Below are positions 29,525 to 39,455 of a stretch of 64,000 nt of DNA, in pieces. The translations under genes were made by a program, and so were the position numbers. The notes under the pieces were generated by a model. It did not search any database. It was given only the letters and a program-made list of their open reading frames with translations, and was not told where the DNA came from. Each line of letters begins with the position of its first letter. Position 1 is the first letter of the stretch. Location: assembly GCA_963696675.1 (NCBI GenBank), contig CAVOLM010000069.1, forward strand, positions 132,822-196,821, given 5' to 3'. Source of the stretch: DATBVX01 sp963696675 (GTDB taxonomy: Bacteria > Pseudomonadota > Gammaproteobacteria > Steroidobacterales > Steroidobacteraceae).

Positions 29525-31988
29525 ATGAACGTGGGCCTGAGCCTGGCGCGGCCCTGGATCTGGCTGCTGCGCAAGACGATCACGCTGTGGGTGCGCACCA
29601 CGGTGCGCCCGCCCGACATTGCGCAGCGTCTGTCAGGCCGCGATCGGCCGAAGTGCTACGTCCTGGAACAGGAAAGTCTCGCGGACCTGCTGGTGCTGCA
29701 GGACACCTGCGTGAATCTCGGCCTGCCGCGTCCCAGCCGGCGGCTCGTCATCGGCTCGGTGAGTGAACGACGCTCGGTCTGTTACCTGGAGCGCAGTGCC
29801 GGCTTCTTCGGCACTCGTATCGATCTGCGTCCACCGGAGTTACTCGCGAACCTGGTGAGCGCAGCAGGCGCTGATCCGACGCTCGATCTGGATATCGTAC
29901 CGGTGGCGATCTACTGGGGGCGCGCTCCGCAGAAGGAGGGCTCATCGCTCCGACTGCTGCTCGCCGAGAACTGGGTATTTGCCGGCCGCTTTCGTCGCTT
30001 TCTCATGGTGATCTTCAACGGCAGATCGACGCTCGTCGAGTTCGGCGAGGCCCACGCGCTGCGCGATTTCATGCAGCCGGAACTCGAGCCCGCGCGCGCG
30101 GTACGGCGCATTTCGCGTGTGCTGCGTTCGCAGTTGCGCGTGCAGCGCGCCGCCGCGATCGGTCCGGATCTCTCTCATCGGCGCACTATCGTCAGTCGTG
30201 TGCTGCACGACGCGCGCCGTGCGCGCCGCGGTCGCACAGGAGATGCGTGAGAAGAATCTCACGCGCCGCGAAGCGCTCCTCACCGCCAAACGTTACGCGG
30301 ACGAAATCGCCGCGAACTACTCGCATGCCTTCGTCACGTTTTTCGCGCGAGTTCTCGGGCGGGTGTGGAACCGGCTCTATGACGGTGTGGTTCTGCATCA
30401 CGAGCAGGTACTGAACCAGGTCGCGGCGGGCAACGAGATCGTCTACGTGCCCTGCCATCGCAGTCACATGGACTACCTGCTGCTCTCCTACATCATCTAC
30501 ACGAAGGGCTTCGCGATTCCGCACATCGCGGCGGGCGTGAATCTCAACATGCCCGTGATCGGTCGGGTCCTGCGCAAGGGAGGGGCATTCTTCCTGCGAC
30601 GCAGCTTCCGGGGCGACAGCCTTTATCCCGTGGTCTTCATGAAATACCTGGGCCTGATGATGGCGCGCGGGCACTCGCTAGAGTACTTCATCGAAGGCGG
30701 ACGCAGCCGCACCGGCAGGCTCCTTCCGCCCAAGACCGGCATGCTCTCGATGACCGTGCGCAGCTTCCTGCGCGACCCCGTTCGGCCAGTCGTGTTCATT
30801 CCGGTCTATTTCGGTTACGAACGGCTGGTGGAAGGCGAAACCTACATCGGCGAACTGAGCGGGCAACCCAAGCAGAAGGAGTCGGTCTGGAGCCTGTTAC
30901 GGAGCCTGCCGAGCCTCAGGCGCAAGTTCGGCAAGGTGCACGTGAGCCTCGGCGAGCCGATCGAGCTTGCCGACCTGATCAGAAAGCAGCATCCAGCGTG
31001 GAACGGCGCGGCCGTCGCCGACGAGAGCCGCCCCGCATGGCTCACGGTGGCGATCGATGATCTGGCGCACCAGATCATGGTGAACATCAACGGCGCCGCT
31101 GCCGTCACGCCCATCAACCTGATGGCGATGACCGTACTCGCGACGCCGCGCCAGGCGCTGCTCGAGAGCGATGCGGTCCGTCAGCTCGATCTGTATCGCG
31201 CCATGCTCCTCGGTCTGCCGTATTCGCGTCACGTCACCGTGACGGAGCTGGATGGCGCCGGGATCGTGCGCCACGCCCAGGCGATGCAGGTCATCGAGCG
31301 CGTCAGCCATCCGCTCGGTGACCTGCTGCGCATGGACGAGCAGCACGCGATTCTCCACACCTACTTCCGCAACAACATCCTGCACCTGTTCGCCATGCCT
31401 TCGCTCATGGCGTGCTGCTTTCTCAACAATCCCTCGCTACGCACCGAGGACCTGATGCGATTGGCCTGGCGGATCTATCCGTACATCGCGGACGAATTGT
31501 TCCTGCCCTGGCGCGAGGATCAGGTGCCCGACCTGGTGCAGTCCGTTCTCGATCAATTCGCGCAACTGCAGCTCATCGAACGTAGCGCCGACGGCAGCGA
31601 ATGGCGCCGCCGCCCGCCGCTCGTCGTGGAGGCGATTCAGCTCTCCATGCTCGCGCAGGGCACGATCCAGATCGTGCAGCGCTACTACATGGCCATCGCG
31701 CTGCTGATCCAGGCTGGGAGCGGTTTGATCAGTCAGGAAGCGCTGGTGAGGCGCTGCCACCTGATGGCGCAGCGCATTTCCATGCTGTACGAGCTGAACT
31801 CGCCGGAGTTCTTCGACAAGACGCTGTTCTCGAGCTTCATCGACCTGTTACGCCAGCGGGGGGTACTGCAGACGAGCGCGGACAACCGGCTGCTGTTCAA
31901 CGAGGTGCTGCTCAACGTCGCCAACGATGCACAGCTCGTGCTGAGCGAGCAGATCCGCCACAGTATCCTGCAGGTCACGCACGCGTAG
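29525..31988 (+). CDS. plsB: Glycerol-3-phosphate 1-O-acyltransferase PlsB (one frameshift)
   Basis: About 820 residues, close to the usual 807. PlsB transfers the first acyl chain to sn-glycerol 3-phosphate at the inner membrane. The first frame (29525 to about 30215) holds the N-domain to HRRTIVSRVLH; the second (about 30216 to 31988) begins TRAVRAAVAQEMREKNLTRREA. The extra G in CTGCACGACGCGC causes the shift. The acyltransferase motifs are all in the second part: HRSHMD (HX4D catalytic pair), GAFFLRRSF, FIEGGRSRTG and VFIPVYFGYE. As PlsB is normally essential for phospholipid synthesis unless PlsX/Y covers it, an assembly error is likely. Confidence 0.93.
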
Positions 31989-32008
31989 GTGCGGGCCGTT
32001 GCCGCTGT

Positions 32009-32037
32009 TATACTTCACCGCCATCCACAACTGTTGT
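32009..32037 (+). promoter_or_regulatory. Possible promoter -10 and palindromic operator before the DUF1302 gene
   Basis: TATACT at 32009-32014 could be a -10 element, although no good -35 is visible at 17 bp. ACAACTGTTGT at 32027-32037 is a perfect 11-bp palindrome just downstream. A second inverted pair, ATCCCCTGA (32043) and TCAGGGAT (32073), lies in the leader. These could be operator sites for the export operon; the evidence is only symmetry and position. Confidence 0.3.
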
Positions 32038-32115
32038 ATTCGATCCCCTGATTCGGTAATAAACCAACAAACTCAGGGATGACGGGCAACAAGATGTCTT
32101 TCGGGGGGACTCCAA

Positions 32116-34281
32116 ATGAAGGTCCATCAGATCGGCAGTGAGGCTCACTCCCGCCATACGCATTGGATCGCGCTCGCCTCGGCGCTCGGCGCAGCGACAC
32201 TGGCAATGCCGGCCCAGGCTGTCGATTTCTCCAGCGGCGCGCTCAACGGAAGCTGGGACACGACCATTTCGTATGGCATGGCGTTTCGCATCCAGGACAG
32301 CGACTGCAACCTGATCGGCATCGCGGATGGCGGTTGCGGCCGCTCGCCGAACATCGACGACGGCGATCTGAATTTCAGCACCGGCTCCTACGCCCGCACT
32401 TTCAAGCTGACGAGCGAGATCGGGCTGAACTATGGCGACTTTGGCCTGTTCGTGCGCGGCTCCGCGCTCTACGACGACTATGTCGAGAATTCTCCGACTG
32501 AGCGCACGCCGCTGACCGAGCACTCGAAGGACCTGGTCGGCAGCTACGTGCGGTTGCTCGATGCGTTTGCCTACTGGCGGCCGAGCATTGGCGGCAAGCC
32601 CGCCGAGTTTCGGCTGGGTCGCCAGGTCGTGAGCTGGGGCGAGAGCACCTTCATCCAGGGCGGCATCAACAACATCAATCATTTCGACGTCTCGGCGTTG
32701 CGCCAGCCGGGCGCGGAACTGAAGGAAGGATTCCTGCCACAGGAAATGGCCTTCGTGTCGTTGGGTATTACCGAAAATACGAGCGTCGAGGGCCTGTACC
32801 TGTTTGACTGGAACGATACGCGGCCGGAGCCGGTGGGCTCGTACTGGAGCAGCAATGATTTCGTGCCGACCGGCGGCAGCAAGGTGGTACTGGGATTCGG
32901 CGGTTTCTCCGACATGGGCGTGGACTTCAGGCCTCTCGGCGGACCGTTCATCACGAATTTCCAGGCCGTGCCCCGCGGCGCGACGCAAGAGCCCGACGAC
33001 AGTGGCCAGTTCGGCGTGGCGTTCCGGACCTACTTTCCGGGATTCCTGAACGGCACCGAATTCGGCCTCTACTACATCAACTATCACAGCCGCCTGCCGC
33101 TGATCTCTGGTCGCACCGGTACACAGGCCGGCGTCGGCAATGCAGCTGGTGCGGCCACTGCAGTGCAGGGCGGAGCCCAGGCTTTCGCGGGCGCAATTGC
33201 AGCAGGGCTTCCGGTGCGGGCTGCCATCGCCACTGCGGCAGCAGCCGTCACGCCGGTCGCGGTGCAGGCTTCCGCGAGCCGTGGCGGCAACCTGACGGCC
33301 CAGACCGCATCACAATACGCGACCATCGGTGCGACCCAGGCGTCGCTCGGCGTGAGTGCCTCCGATATCGGGCGCAACGCCACCAACATTGCCACACACG
33401 AGTTCGCTCAGACGGCGGAATACTTCACGCAATTCCCCGAAGACATCAAGCTCATCGGCCTGAGCTTCAACACCCAGTTCCAGAAGACTGGCATCGCATT
33501 GCAGGGCGAGGTGTCCTTCCGGCAGGACGTGCCGCTGCAGTTCGATGATGTGGAAGTCCTGTTCGCCGCATTGACGCCACTCGAGGCAGCGCTGTTCCCG
33601 TTGAGCGCGCCCGGCGTGCCATTCCCGACCACCTGCACCGACACCCTGTCAACGCTCGCGCGTTGCGGTCAGCTCGGGCAGTTCGGCGTCAACCAGGTCG
33701 TCACCGGGTGGAAGACGCACGACGTGCTGCAGGGTCAGTTCACGGCCACCAAGGTTTTCTCGAACCTGCTCGGTGCATCGCAGTTCGTCACGGTATTCGA
33801 GGCCGCTTACACGCACGTGAACGGCTTTGAGGACAAGCTCGTCGGTGAGCGCAATGACCGCGGTCTGCGCTACAACGGGCCCGGCACCTCGGTGAGCGGC
33901 AACTTCGAATTGCGCGGCCGTCATTGCCCGCAACTGCCAGCGGCGCAGTGCCTGGCTCTGGGCCTGGTCGAGCCGCAGAACCGCTTCGCTGATGCCGACT
34001 CCTGGGGCTATCGCATCGCGGGGCGTCTCGAGTATCCCAATGCAATGGGTCCGTGGACCCTCATTCCACGCTTCTTCTGGCAGCACGATGTCGATGGCAC
34101 CACGCCCGGTCCCGGCGGCGCCTTCGTCGAGGGGCGCTACGCGCTCACGCTCGGCGTCACTGCGAATCTGCAAAACACCTGGGAAGTGGACCTGAGCTGG
34201 TCGAAATACGGCGGCGCGGGCCGCTACAACGACATCAACGATCGTGATTTCGTCGCGGCAACGCTGAAGTTCTCGTTCTGA
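32116..34281 (+). CDS. DUF1302 family outer-membrane protein
   Basis: A 721-residue protein with a long signal region ending ...LAMPAQA and a predicted beta-barrel (alternating strands, C-terminal aromatic FVAATLKFSF). DUF1302 hallmarks are the opening VDFSSGALNGSWDTTISYGMA and RLGRQVVSWGESTFIQGGINNIN. An Ala-rich, low-complexity insertion of about 90 residues (around 340-430) interrupts the barrel and is probably an external or periplasmic loop. First gene of a four-gene set with DUF1329, YCF48 and an RND permease that recurs in proteobacteria handling hydrophobic compounds; likely the outer-membrane part of an export or import route. Confidence 0.9.
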   Translation: MKVHQIGSEAHSRHTHWIALASALGAATLAMPAQAVDFSSGALNGSWDTTISYGMAFRIQDSDCNLIGIADGGCGRSPNIDDGDLNFSTGSYARTFKLTSEIGLNYGDFGLFVRGSALYDDYVENSPTERTPLTEHSKDLVGSYVRLLDAFAYWRPSIGGKPAEFRLGRQVVSWGESTFIQGGINNINHFDVSALRQPGAELKEGFLPQEMAFVSLGITENTSVEGLYLFDWNDTRPEPVGSYWSSNDFVPTGGSKVVLGFGGFSDMGVDFRPLGGPFITNFQAVPRGATQEPDDSGQFGVAFRTYFPGFLNGTEFGLYYINYHSRLPLISGRTGTQAGVGNAAGAATAVQGGAQAFAGAIAAGLPVRAAIATAAAAVTPVAVQASASRGGNLTAQTASQYATIGATQASLGVSASDIGRNATNIATHEFAQTAEYFTQFPEDIKLIGLSFNTQFQKTGIALQGEVSFRQDVPLQFDDVEVLFAALTPLEAALFPLSAPGVPFPTTCTDTLSTLARCGQLGQFGVNQVVTGWKTHDVLQGQFTATKVFSNLLGASQFVTVFEAAYTHVNGFEDKLVGERNDRGLRYNGPGTSVSGNFELRGRHCPQLPAAQCLALGLVEPQNRFADADSWGYRIAGRLEYPNAMGPWTLIPRFFWQHDVDGTTPGPGGAFVEGRYALTLGVTANLQNTWEVDLSWSKYGGAGRYNDINDRDFVAATLKFSF

Positions 34282-34304
34282 TTGCGCGCAAGAGGGGACT
34301 GACC

Positions 34305-35684
34305 ATGCGGACAAGAGCACTGGTTTCGATGGGGGCCGTTCTCGCGCTGTGCGCATTCACGGGCCAGGGGCAGGCGGGGATCAGCGCGGAGGAGGCCGCC
34401 CGGCTCGGTGCCGATCTGACACCACTCGGCGGCGAGAAAGCGGGCAACTCCGCGGGCACGATCCCCGCGTGGGATGGCGGCCTGATCTCCGCAGCCAAGG
34501 CTGGAGTCTCCGGGTACACGCCCGGCAAGCATCATCCCGATCCGTTCGCGAACGAAAAGCCGCTTTTCACGATCAACGCGCAAAACGCCGCGCAGTATGC
34601 GGCGAACCTCACCGAGGGACACAAGGCGCTGCTGAAAGCGTACAAGGATACGTACGTCATGAACGTCTATCCGAGTCACCGCACGGCCGCGTATCCACAA
34701 CGCATCTACGACGCAACCAAGGCCGTCGCGACGACGGCCAATCTCGCCGCGGGCGGCAATGGTGTCACGGGCGCTGTGATCGGTATTCCGTTCCCGATCC
34801 CCAAGCAGGGCGTGGAAGTGTTCTGGAACCACGTGCTGCGCTATCGCGCCGACGCGGCCCAACGCTCTATCGGGCAGGCTGCACCGACCGCCGGCGGTGA
34901 TTACACGATGGTCAAGTTCCACGACGAGTTTTACATCGTCTACAGCCTCGCGGGCGCCAAGGAAGCCGAGCTCGACAACGTCATTCTCTACTTCATCCAG
35001 GAGACCGTCGCGCCGGCGCGCCTCGCGGGCGAGATCCTGCTGGTCCACGAGACGCTCGATCAGTCGAAGGAGAATCGTCGCGCGTGGCTCTATAACCCCG
35101 GACAGCGCCGCGTGCGCCGCGCGCCCAATGTGGCCTTCGATAACCCGGGTACGGCCGCCGACAATCAGCGCACCTCCGACCAGTTCGACATGTACAACGG
35201 TAGCCCCCAGCGTTACGACTGGAAGCTCGTGGCCAAGAAGGAAATGTACCTTCCCTATAACGCCTATAAGCTCAACAGCAACCAGGTCAAGTACAAGGAC
35301 CTCCTCAAGCCGCAGCACATCAATCAGGAATACGCCCGCTACGAGCTGCACCGGGTCTGGGTGGTCGATTCGACGCTGAAGGCGGGCACCGATCACGTGT
35401 ACAAGCGTCGCACGCTGTATGTCGATGAGGACTCCTGGCAGATCCTCGCGGTCGACTGCTACGACAAGCGCGACCAGCTGTGGCGCGTGCAGGAAGGTCA
35501 CGCCATGCAGTACTACGAAGTACCGACGCTCTGGACCACACTCGAGCTGGTGATGGATCTTCAGAACCGGCGTTATCTCGCGCTCGGTCTGCAAAACGAA
35601 GAGCCTGGCAGCTACGACTTCACGATCCAGCGCACCGTCGCCGACTACCAGCCGAACGCGCTGCGGACACGCGGCACTCGTTGA
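34305..35684 (+). CDS. DUF1329 family periplasmic protein
   Basis: A 459-residue secreted protein, signal peptide ending at about residue 25 (GQGQA-GISAEEAARLG). The family pattern is LGADLTPLGGEKAGNSAGTIPAWDGG near the start and a long beta-rich domain with YELHRVWVVDSTLK and RRTLYVDEDSWQILAVD, related in fold to LolA/LolB-type lipid carriers. It begins 23 bp after the DUF1302 gene. The probable role is periplasmic shuttle for a hydrophobic substrate between the RND permease and the DUF1302 outer-membrane protein; this is inferred from context. Confidence 0.9.
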   Translation: MRTRALVSMGAVLALCAFTGQGQAGISAEEAARLGADLTPLGGEKAGNSAGTIPAWDGGLISAAKAGVSGYTPGKHHPDPFANEKPLFTINAQNAAQYAANLTEGHKALLKAYKDTYVMNVYPSHRTAAYPQRIYDATKAVATTANLAAGGNGVTGAVIGIPFPIPKQGVEVFWNHVLRYRADAAQRSIGQAAPTAGGDYTMVKFHDEFYIVYSLAGAKEAELDNVILYFIQETVAPARLAGEILLVHETLDQSKENRRAWLYNPGQRRVRRAPNVAFDNPGTAADNQRTSDQFDMYNGSPQRYDWKLVAKKEMYLPYNAYKLNSNQVKYKDLLKPQHINQEYARYELHRVWVVDSTLKAGTDHVYKRRTLYVDEDSWQILAVDCYDKRDQLWRVQEGHAMQYYEVPTLWTTLELVMDLQNRRYLALGLQNEEPGSYDFTIQRTVADYQPNALRTRGTR

Positions 35685-35685
35685 G

Positions 35686-35862
35686 GGTGTCGAATTTGTC
35701 CAGGTCTGATGGGCCGTTCCTTCCCTCGGCCGACGCGAACCGAACCTTATCGCGCTTGCACGCGTCGGCGTTCGCGGGATGCGGGCGCGTCGACCTGGTG
35801 TAATCAAGCAAGAACGGGCCCAGGGAAAGGACGGCCCATCAGACCTGGACAAACCTGACACC
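35686..35862 (+). repeat. Intergenic palindromic element, family B, copy 4
   Basis: The longest arms of the family: 35686-35731 pairs with 35816-35862 over about 45 bp, with the exact shared block TTTGTCCAGGTCTGATGGGC. The core has GCCGACGCGAACCG, TATCGCGCTTGCACG and TAATCAAGCAAGAACGGGC. It sits inside an apparent operon, starting one base after the DUF1329 stop and ending 11 bp before the YCF48 start, so any terminator function would split the operon or set expression ratios. Confidence 0.88.
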
Positions 35863-35873
35863 GTGTCACGTTG

Positions 35874-36926
35874 ATGAAGCCGCTCGCCATTTCCCTCGCC
35901 GTGTCGGGCGTGCTCGCTTTGAGCCCGTGCCTGTGCTCATCCGCCGATGAGCCTGCGGGGCCGGGCGTCGAGAACGCGGAAATCGCCCCTCTCGCCAGGC
36001 AGTCCCTGTTGCTCGATGCCGCTATGGCGGGTTCGCGCATGGTGGTCGTGGGTGAGCGGGGACACGTGCTGCTGAGCGACGATCGAGGTCGGAGTTGGCG
36101 TCAGTCACCTGTTCCAACGCGCGCCAACCTCACCGGCGTCTTTTTTCTCAACGCGCAACTCGGCTGGGCGGTCGGGCACGATGAGGTCATCCTGCGCAGC
36201 GAGGACGGCGGCGAAACCTGGACTCGGCAGCACTACGCCCCGGAGAAAGAGCAACCGCTGCTCGATGTGTGGTTCAGCGATGCGGACCATGGCCTCGCAT
36301 TCGGAGCGTACGGAAGTATTCTCTCGAGCCACGACGGCGGGCGCACGTGGAGCGAGCAGATCTTCGAGCCGCGGCCGCTGATCGCAAAGCCTGCGGCGGC
36401 CAAGGCCGCTGCAGACAAGGGCAAGGAAGACGAGTACGAGGTCGAGGGCGCGGCGAGCGACATGCACCTCAACGCCGCCAAGCAGTCAGCCGACGGCAAG
36501 CTGTACCTCGCTGCCGAGGCGGGTCATTTGTTCCGCTCCGACGACAGCGGCACGAGCTGGCTCGAGTTGCCCTCGCCCTATGAGGGATCGTTCTTCGGCG
36601 TTCTGCCGCTCGATCCGCCATCGCTCCTGGCATTTGGCCTGCGCGGGCACCTGTTCCGCTCCGACGATGCAGGCGCAACCTGGCAGGCGATTGCCTCCAA
36701 CACCACGGCAATGCTCACCAACGCCCTGCGCCTGGATGCCGAGACGATCGTGATCACCGGTCTTGCCGGCGCGCTCCTGGTGAGTCATGACGGTGGGCGC
36801 AGCTTCGAGCTGCACGCGCAGGAGGATCGCAAAGGTCTTGCTGCGGCCCTCGCCGCGGGCGGGAGTCTCGTCACGGTCGGCGAGGGCGGCATCAAGTCGA
36901 TTGCAATGCCGGGCACCACACCGTGA
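35874..36926 (+). CDS. YCF48/BNR-repeat beta-propeller protein (photosystem II assembly factor-like)
   Basis: A 350-residue secreted protein, ATG 35874. The repeats are BNR/Asp-box type: SDDRGRSWR, SEDGGETW, SHDGGRTW, SDDSGTSW, SDDAGATW and SHDGGRSF, at least six, implying a seven-blade propeller. A charged Ala/Lys-rich loop (AAAKAAADKGKEDEYEVEG, about residues 175-195) lies between blades. In this setting (next to an RND permease, overlapping it by GTGA) it is not a photosystem factor; it probably acts as a periplasmic partner or assembly factor of the exporter. Confidence 0.88.
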   Translation: MKPLAISLAVSGVLALSPCLCSSADEPAGPGVENAEIAPLARQSLLLDAAMAGSRMVVVGERGHVLLSDDRGRSWRQSPVPTRANLTGVFFLNAQLGWAVGHDEVILRSEDGGETWTRQHYAPEKEQPLLDVWFSDADHGLAFGAYGSILSSHDGGRTWSEQIFEPRPLIAKPAAAKAAADKGKEDEYEVEGAASDMHLNAAKQSADGKLYLAAEAGHLFRSDDSGTSWLELPSPYEGSFFGVLPLDPPSLLAFGLRGHLFRSDDAGATWQAIASNTTAMLTNALRLDAETIVITGLAGALLVSHDGGRSFELHAQEDRKGLAAALAAGGSLVTVGEGGIKSIAMPGTTP

Positions 36927-39298
36927 AAACCTCCTCCTCACAACGCGAGGCGCGCTTCGTCGAGTGGCTGACGCCCCATGTATTCGGTCACCAGGTGGCG
37001 ATCGTCAGCGTCTTTGCTCTCATCACGGTGGTGATGATCTACGCCGCGCTCACGGGCCTGCGCATCGATACGAACTTCACCAAGCAGCTGCCCCTCGAGC
37101 ACGAGTACATGCAGACCTTCATCAAGCACCAGGAGGAGTTCGGCGGTGCGAACCGGGTGCTGGTCGCGGTGATCGCGCGTGACGGTAACATGTTCACGCC
37201 GGAATTCTTCCAGGCGCTGCGTACCGCGACCGACGAGGTGTTCTTCATCCGCGGCGTCGATCGGGCGCGCGTGCAATCGCTGTACACACCCAACGTGCGC
37301 TACACGGAAGTGGTCGAGGACGGAATCCAGGCGGGCAACGTCATTCCCGCCGACTTCCAGCCCACGCCCGAAGGGCTCGCGCAGGTGCGCGAGAACATCC
37401 TCAAGGCGGGCATCGTCGGGCGCCTGGTCGCGAACGATTTCTCCGGCGCCATCGTGAGCGCGACGCTGCAGGACGCCGATCCGGAAACCGGCCGACCGCT
37501 CAACTATATCCGCGTCGCGCACGACCTCGAGTCGAAGATCCGCAATCGCCTCATGGGCGGCAAGGTCGACGTGCAGGTCAAGGCGTCCAGCGCACGCGTC
37601 GAAGTGCACATGATCGGTTTTGCCAAGATCGTTGGCGACATTGCAGATGGCTCGCTGTCGGTGGCGATGTTTGCCGGCATTACCGTGGTGCTGACGCTGC
37701 TCTCGGTCTGGCTTTACATCCAGTCCTTCAAGGTTGCTCTCATCCCAGTCGTGTGCTCCATCGTCGCGGTGATCTGGCAGCTAGGTTTGCTGGTGTTTCT
37801 CGGCTACGGAGTGGACCCGCTCGGGATTCTCGTGCCTTTCATCATCTTCGCGATCGGCGTGAGCCACGGCGTGCAGAAGATCAGCGCAGTGAAGGACGCG
37901 GCGCTCGCGGGCGATGACAGCATGACAGCGGCACAGCGCACGTTCCGCCAGCTCTTCCTGCCGGCGATCGTCGCGCTGCTCGCGGACCTGGTCGGTTTCA
38001 TCACCATTCTGCTCATCCCCGTGCAGGTGATTCGTGAGATGGCGATCACGGCGAGCCTGGGCGTCGGGATCGTGATCCTCACGGACCTCGTGCTGTTGCC
38101 GGTGCTGGTGTCGTACGTCACTTTCGACGCGGGCTACCGGGACCGAGTCGAGCGTCGTAACACGCACGTCCTGCGCTTCTGGCAATGGCTGTCGGGGATT
38201 GCGAAGCGAGGGCCGGCCGCTGTCATCATCGCCATCGCGGTGCTGTTGGCGGTGCTCGGCTGGTGGAAGGGGCGCGAAACCCCGATCGGCGACACCCAGG
38301 CGGGCGCTCCAGAGCTCAGGCCCGATTCACGCTATAACATCGACTCGGACATCATCACCCGCAAGTTCTCGATCGGCGTCGACATCATCAATGTCATCGT
38401 CGAGACGCAACCGGACGGGTGCATCGACTACGACGTGCTCACCGCGATCGACCGTTTCGCCTGGCACATGGCGAATGTCGATGGGATCCAGAACGTGCTC
38501 GCGCTTCCCGGTGTGATGAAAATCGTGAGCTCAGGCTGGAACGAAGGCAGTCTCAAGTGGCGCAGCATTCCACGCAACCGCGAGCAGCTCGTGCAGGCAC
38601 AGGCGTATCTCGAGACCAGCACAGGGCTCTTCAACAGCAATTGCAGCGTGATGCCGGTGATCATGTTCACGACTGATCATCGGGCCAGGACCATCGAGCG
38701 CGTGGTCGCCGAGGTCAAGAAATGGCGCAGTGAGAATCCCACGCCAAAAGCAACCTTCAGGCTCGCCACGGGCAATGTTGGCGTGATGGCGGCGACCAAC
38801 GAGGAAGTGAAGGCCAAGGAGTATCCGATTCTTGCCGGCGTGTTTGCCGCCGTGATCCTGATGTGCCTGCTCACCTTCCGCTCCGTCACCGGAACGCTGT
38901 GCGTCATCTTGCCGCTGGCGCTCGGTTCGATTCTTGCGTACGCGGTGATGGCGATCGTTGGCATCGGTCTGAAGATCTCGACGTTACCAATGGTCGCCCT
39001 CGGTGTGGGCATCGGCGTCGACTACGGCATCTATCTCTTCAGCCGCATGCAGGACTACCTGGAGAAGGGCGACACCGTGCACGCGGCGTTTCTCCACACG
39101 CTGCGGGTCACGGGGGCGAGCGTCATCTTCACCGGCATTACGCTCGCGATCGGAGTCGTGACCTGGGTGTTCTCGCCGCTCAAGTTCCAGGCGGATGTGG
39201 GGATCCTGCTCACGTTCCTGTTCGTCGTGAACATGCTCGGCGCCATCCTGCTGCTGCCCGCGCTGGCCGCGTGGCTGGTCAAGCCGAAGAAAACATGA
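36923..39298 (+). CDS. RND/MMPL superfamily transporter
   Basis: A 791-residue inner-membrane permease with two repeats, each one helix, a periplasmic domain and five helices. Markers are TRIDTNF-like TGLRIDTNFTKQLPLEHEYM after helix 1, GVSHGVQKISAVKDA in the first SSD-like bundle, and GVGIGVDYGIYLFSRMQDYL in the second. It belongs to the MMPL/HpnN-like branch that moves lipids rather than the AcrB drug-efflux branch. Its GTG start overlaps the YCF48 stop. Last gene of the DUF1302-DUF1329-YCF48-RND operon. Confidence 0.92.
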   Translation: MKTSSSQREARFVEWLTPHVFGHQVAIVSVFALITVVMIYAALTGLRIDTNFTKQLPLEHEYMQTFIKHQEEFGGANRVLVAVIARDGNMFTPEFFQALRTATDEVFFIRGVDRARVQSLYTPNVRYTEVVEDGIQAGNVIPADFQPTPEGLAQVRENILKAGIVGRLVANDFSGAIVSATLQDADPETGRPLNYIRVAHDLESKIRNRLMGGKVDVQVKASSARVEVHMIGFAKIVGDIADGSLSVAMFAGITVVLTLLSVWLYIQSFKVALIPVVCSIVAVIWQLGLLVFLGYGVDPLGILVPFIIFAIGVSHGVQKISAVKDAALAGDDSMTAAQRTFRQLFLPAIVALLADLVGFITILLIPVQVIREMAITASLGVGIVILTDLVLLPVLVSYVTFDAGYRDRVERRNTHVLRFWQWLSGIAKRGPAAVIIAIAVLLAVLGWWKGRETPIGDTQAGAPELRPDSRYNIDSDIITRKFSIGVDIINVIVETQPDGCIDYDVLTAIDRFAWHMANVDGIQNVLALPGVMKIVSSGWNEGSLKWRSIPRNREQLVQAQAYLETSTGLFNSNCSVMPVIMFTTDHRARTIERVVAEVKKWRSENPTPKATFRLATGNVGVMAATNEEVKAKEYPILAGVFAAVILMCLLTFRSVTGTLCVILPLALGSILAYAVMAIVGIGLKISTLPMVALGVGIGVDYGIYLFSRMQDYLEKGDTVHAAFLHTLRVTGASVIFTGITLAIGVVTWVFSPLKFQADVGILLTFLFVVNMLGAILLLPALAAWLVKPKKT

Positions 39299-39315
39299 GT
39301 CGCGGGCGATACGAA

Positions 39316-39433
39316 GCGGCGCCCGGAAGGGGTATGTCCTTTCGGGAACGCCGTGAATACATCCCTGTAGGCTCCGTGAAAAACGTCCATGTTTTTCACG
39401 GTCCCGAAAGGACATACCCCTTCCGAGCGCCGC
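39316..39433 (+). repeat. Intergenic palindromic element, family C
   Basis: Long inverted repeat: arms 39316-39347 and 39402-39433, with the inner 23 bp (GGAAGGGGTATGTCCTTTCG and on) perfect and one mismatch outward. The 54-bp loop holds GCCGTGAATACATCCCTGTA followed by an inner pair CCGTGAAAAACG / GTTTTTCACGG. It fills the gap between the RND gene and the decarboxylase gene, and its right arm ends 22 bp before the decarboxylase ATG. Sequence unlike families A and B, same architecture. Confidence 0.92.
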
Positions 39434-39455
39434 AAGAAGGCGCGGGTCGGTGCGC

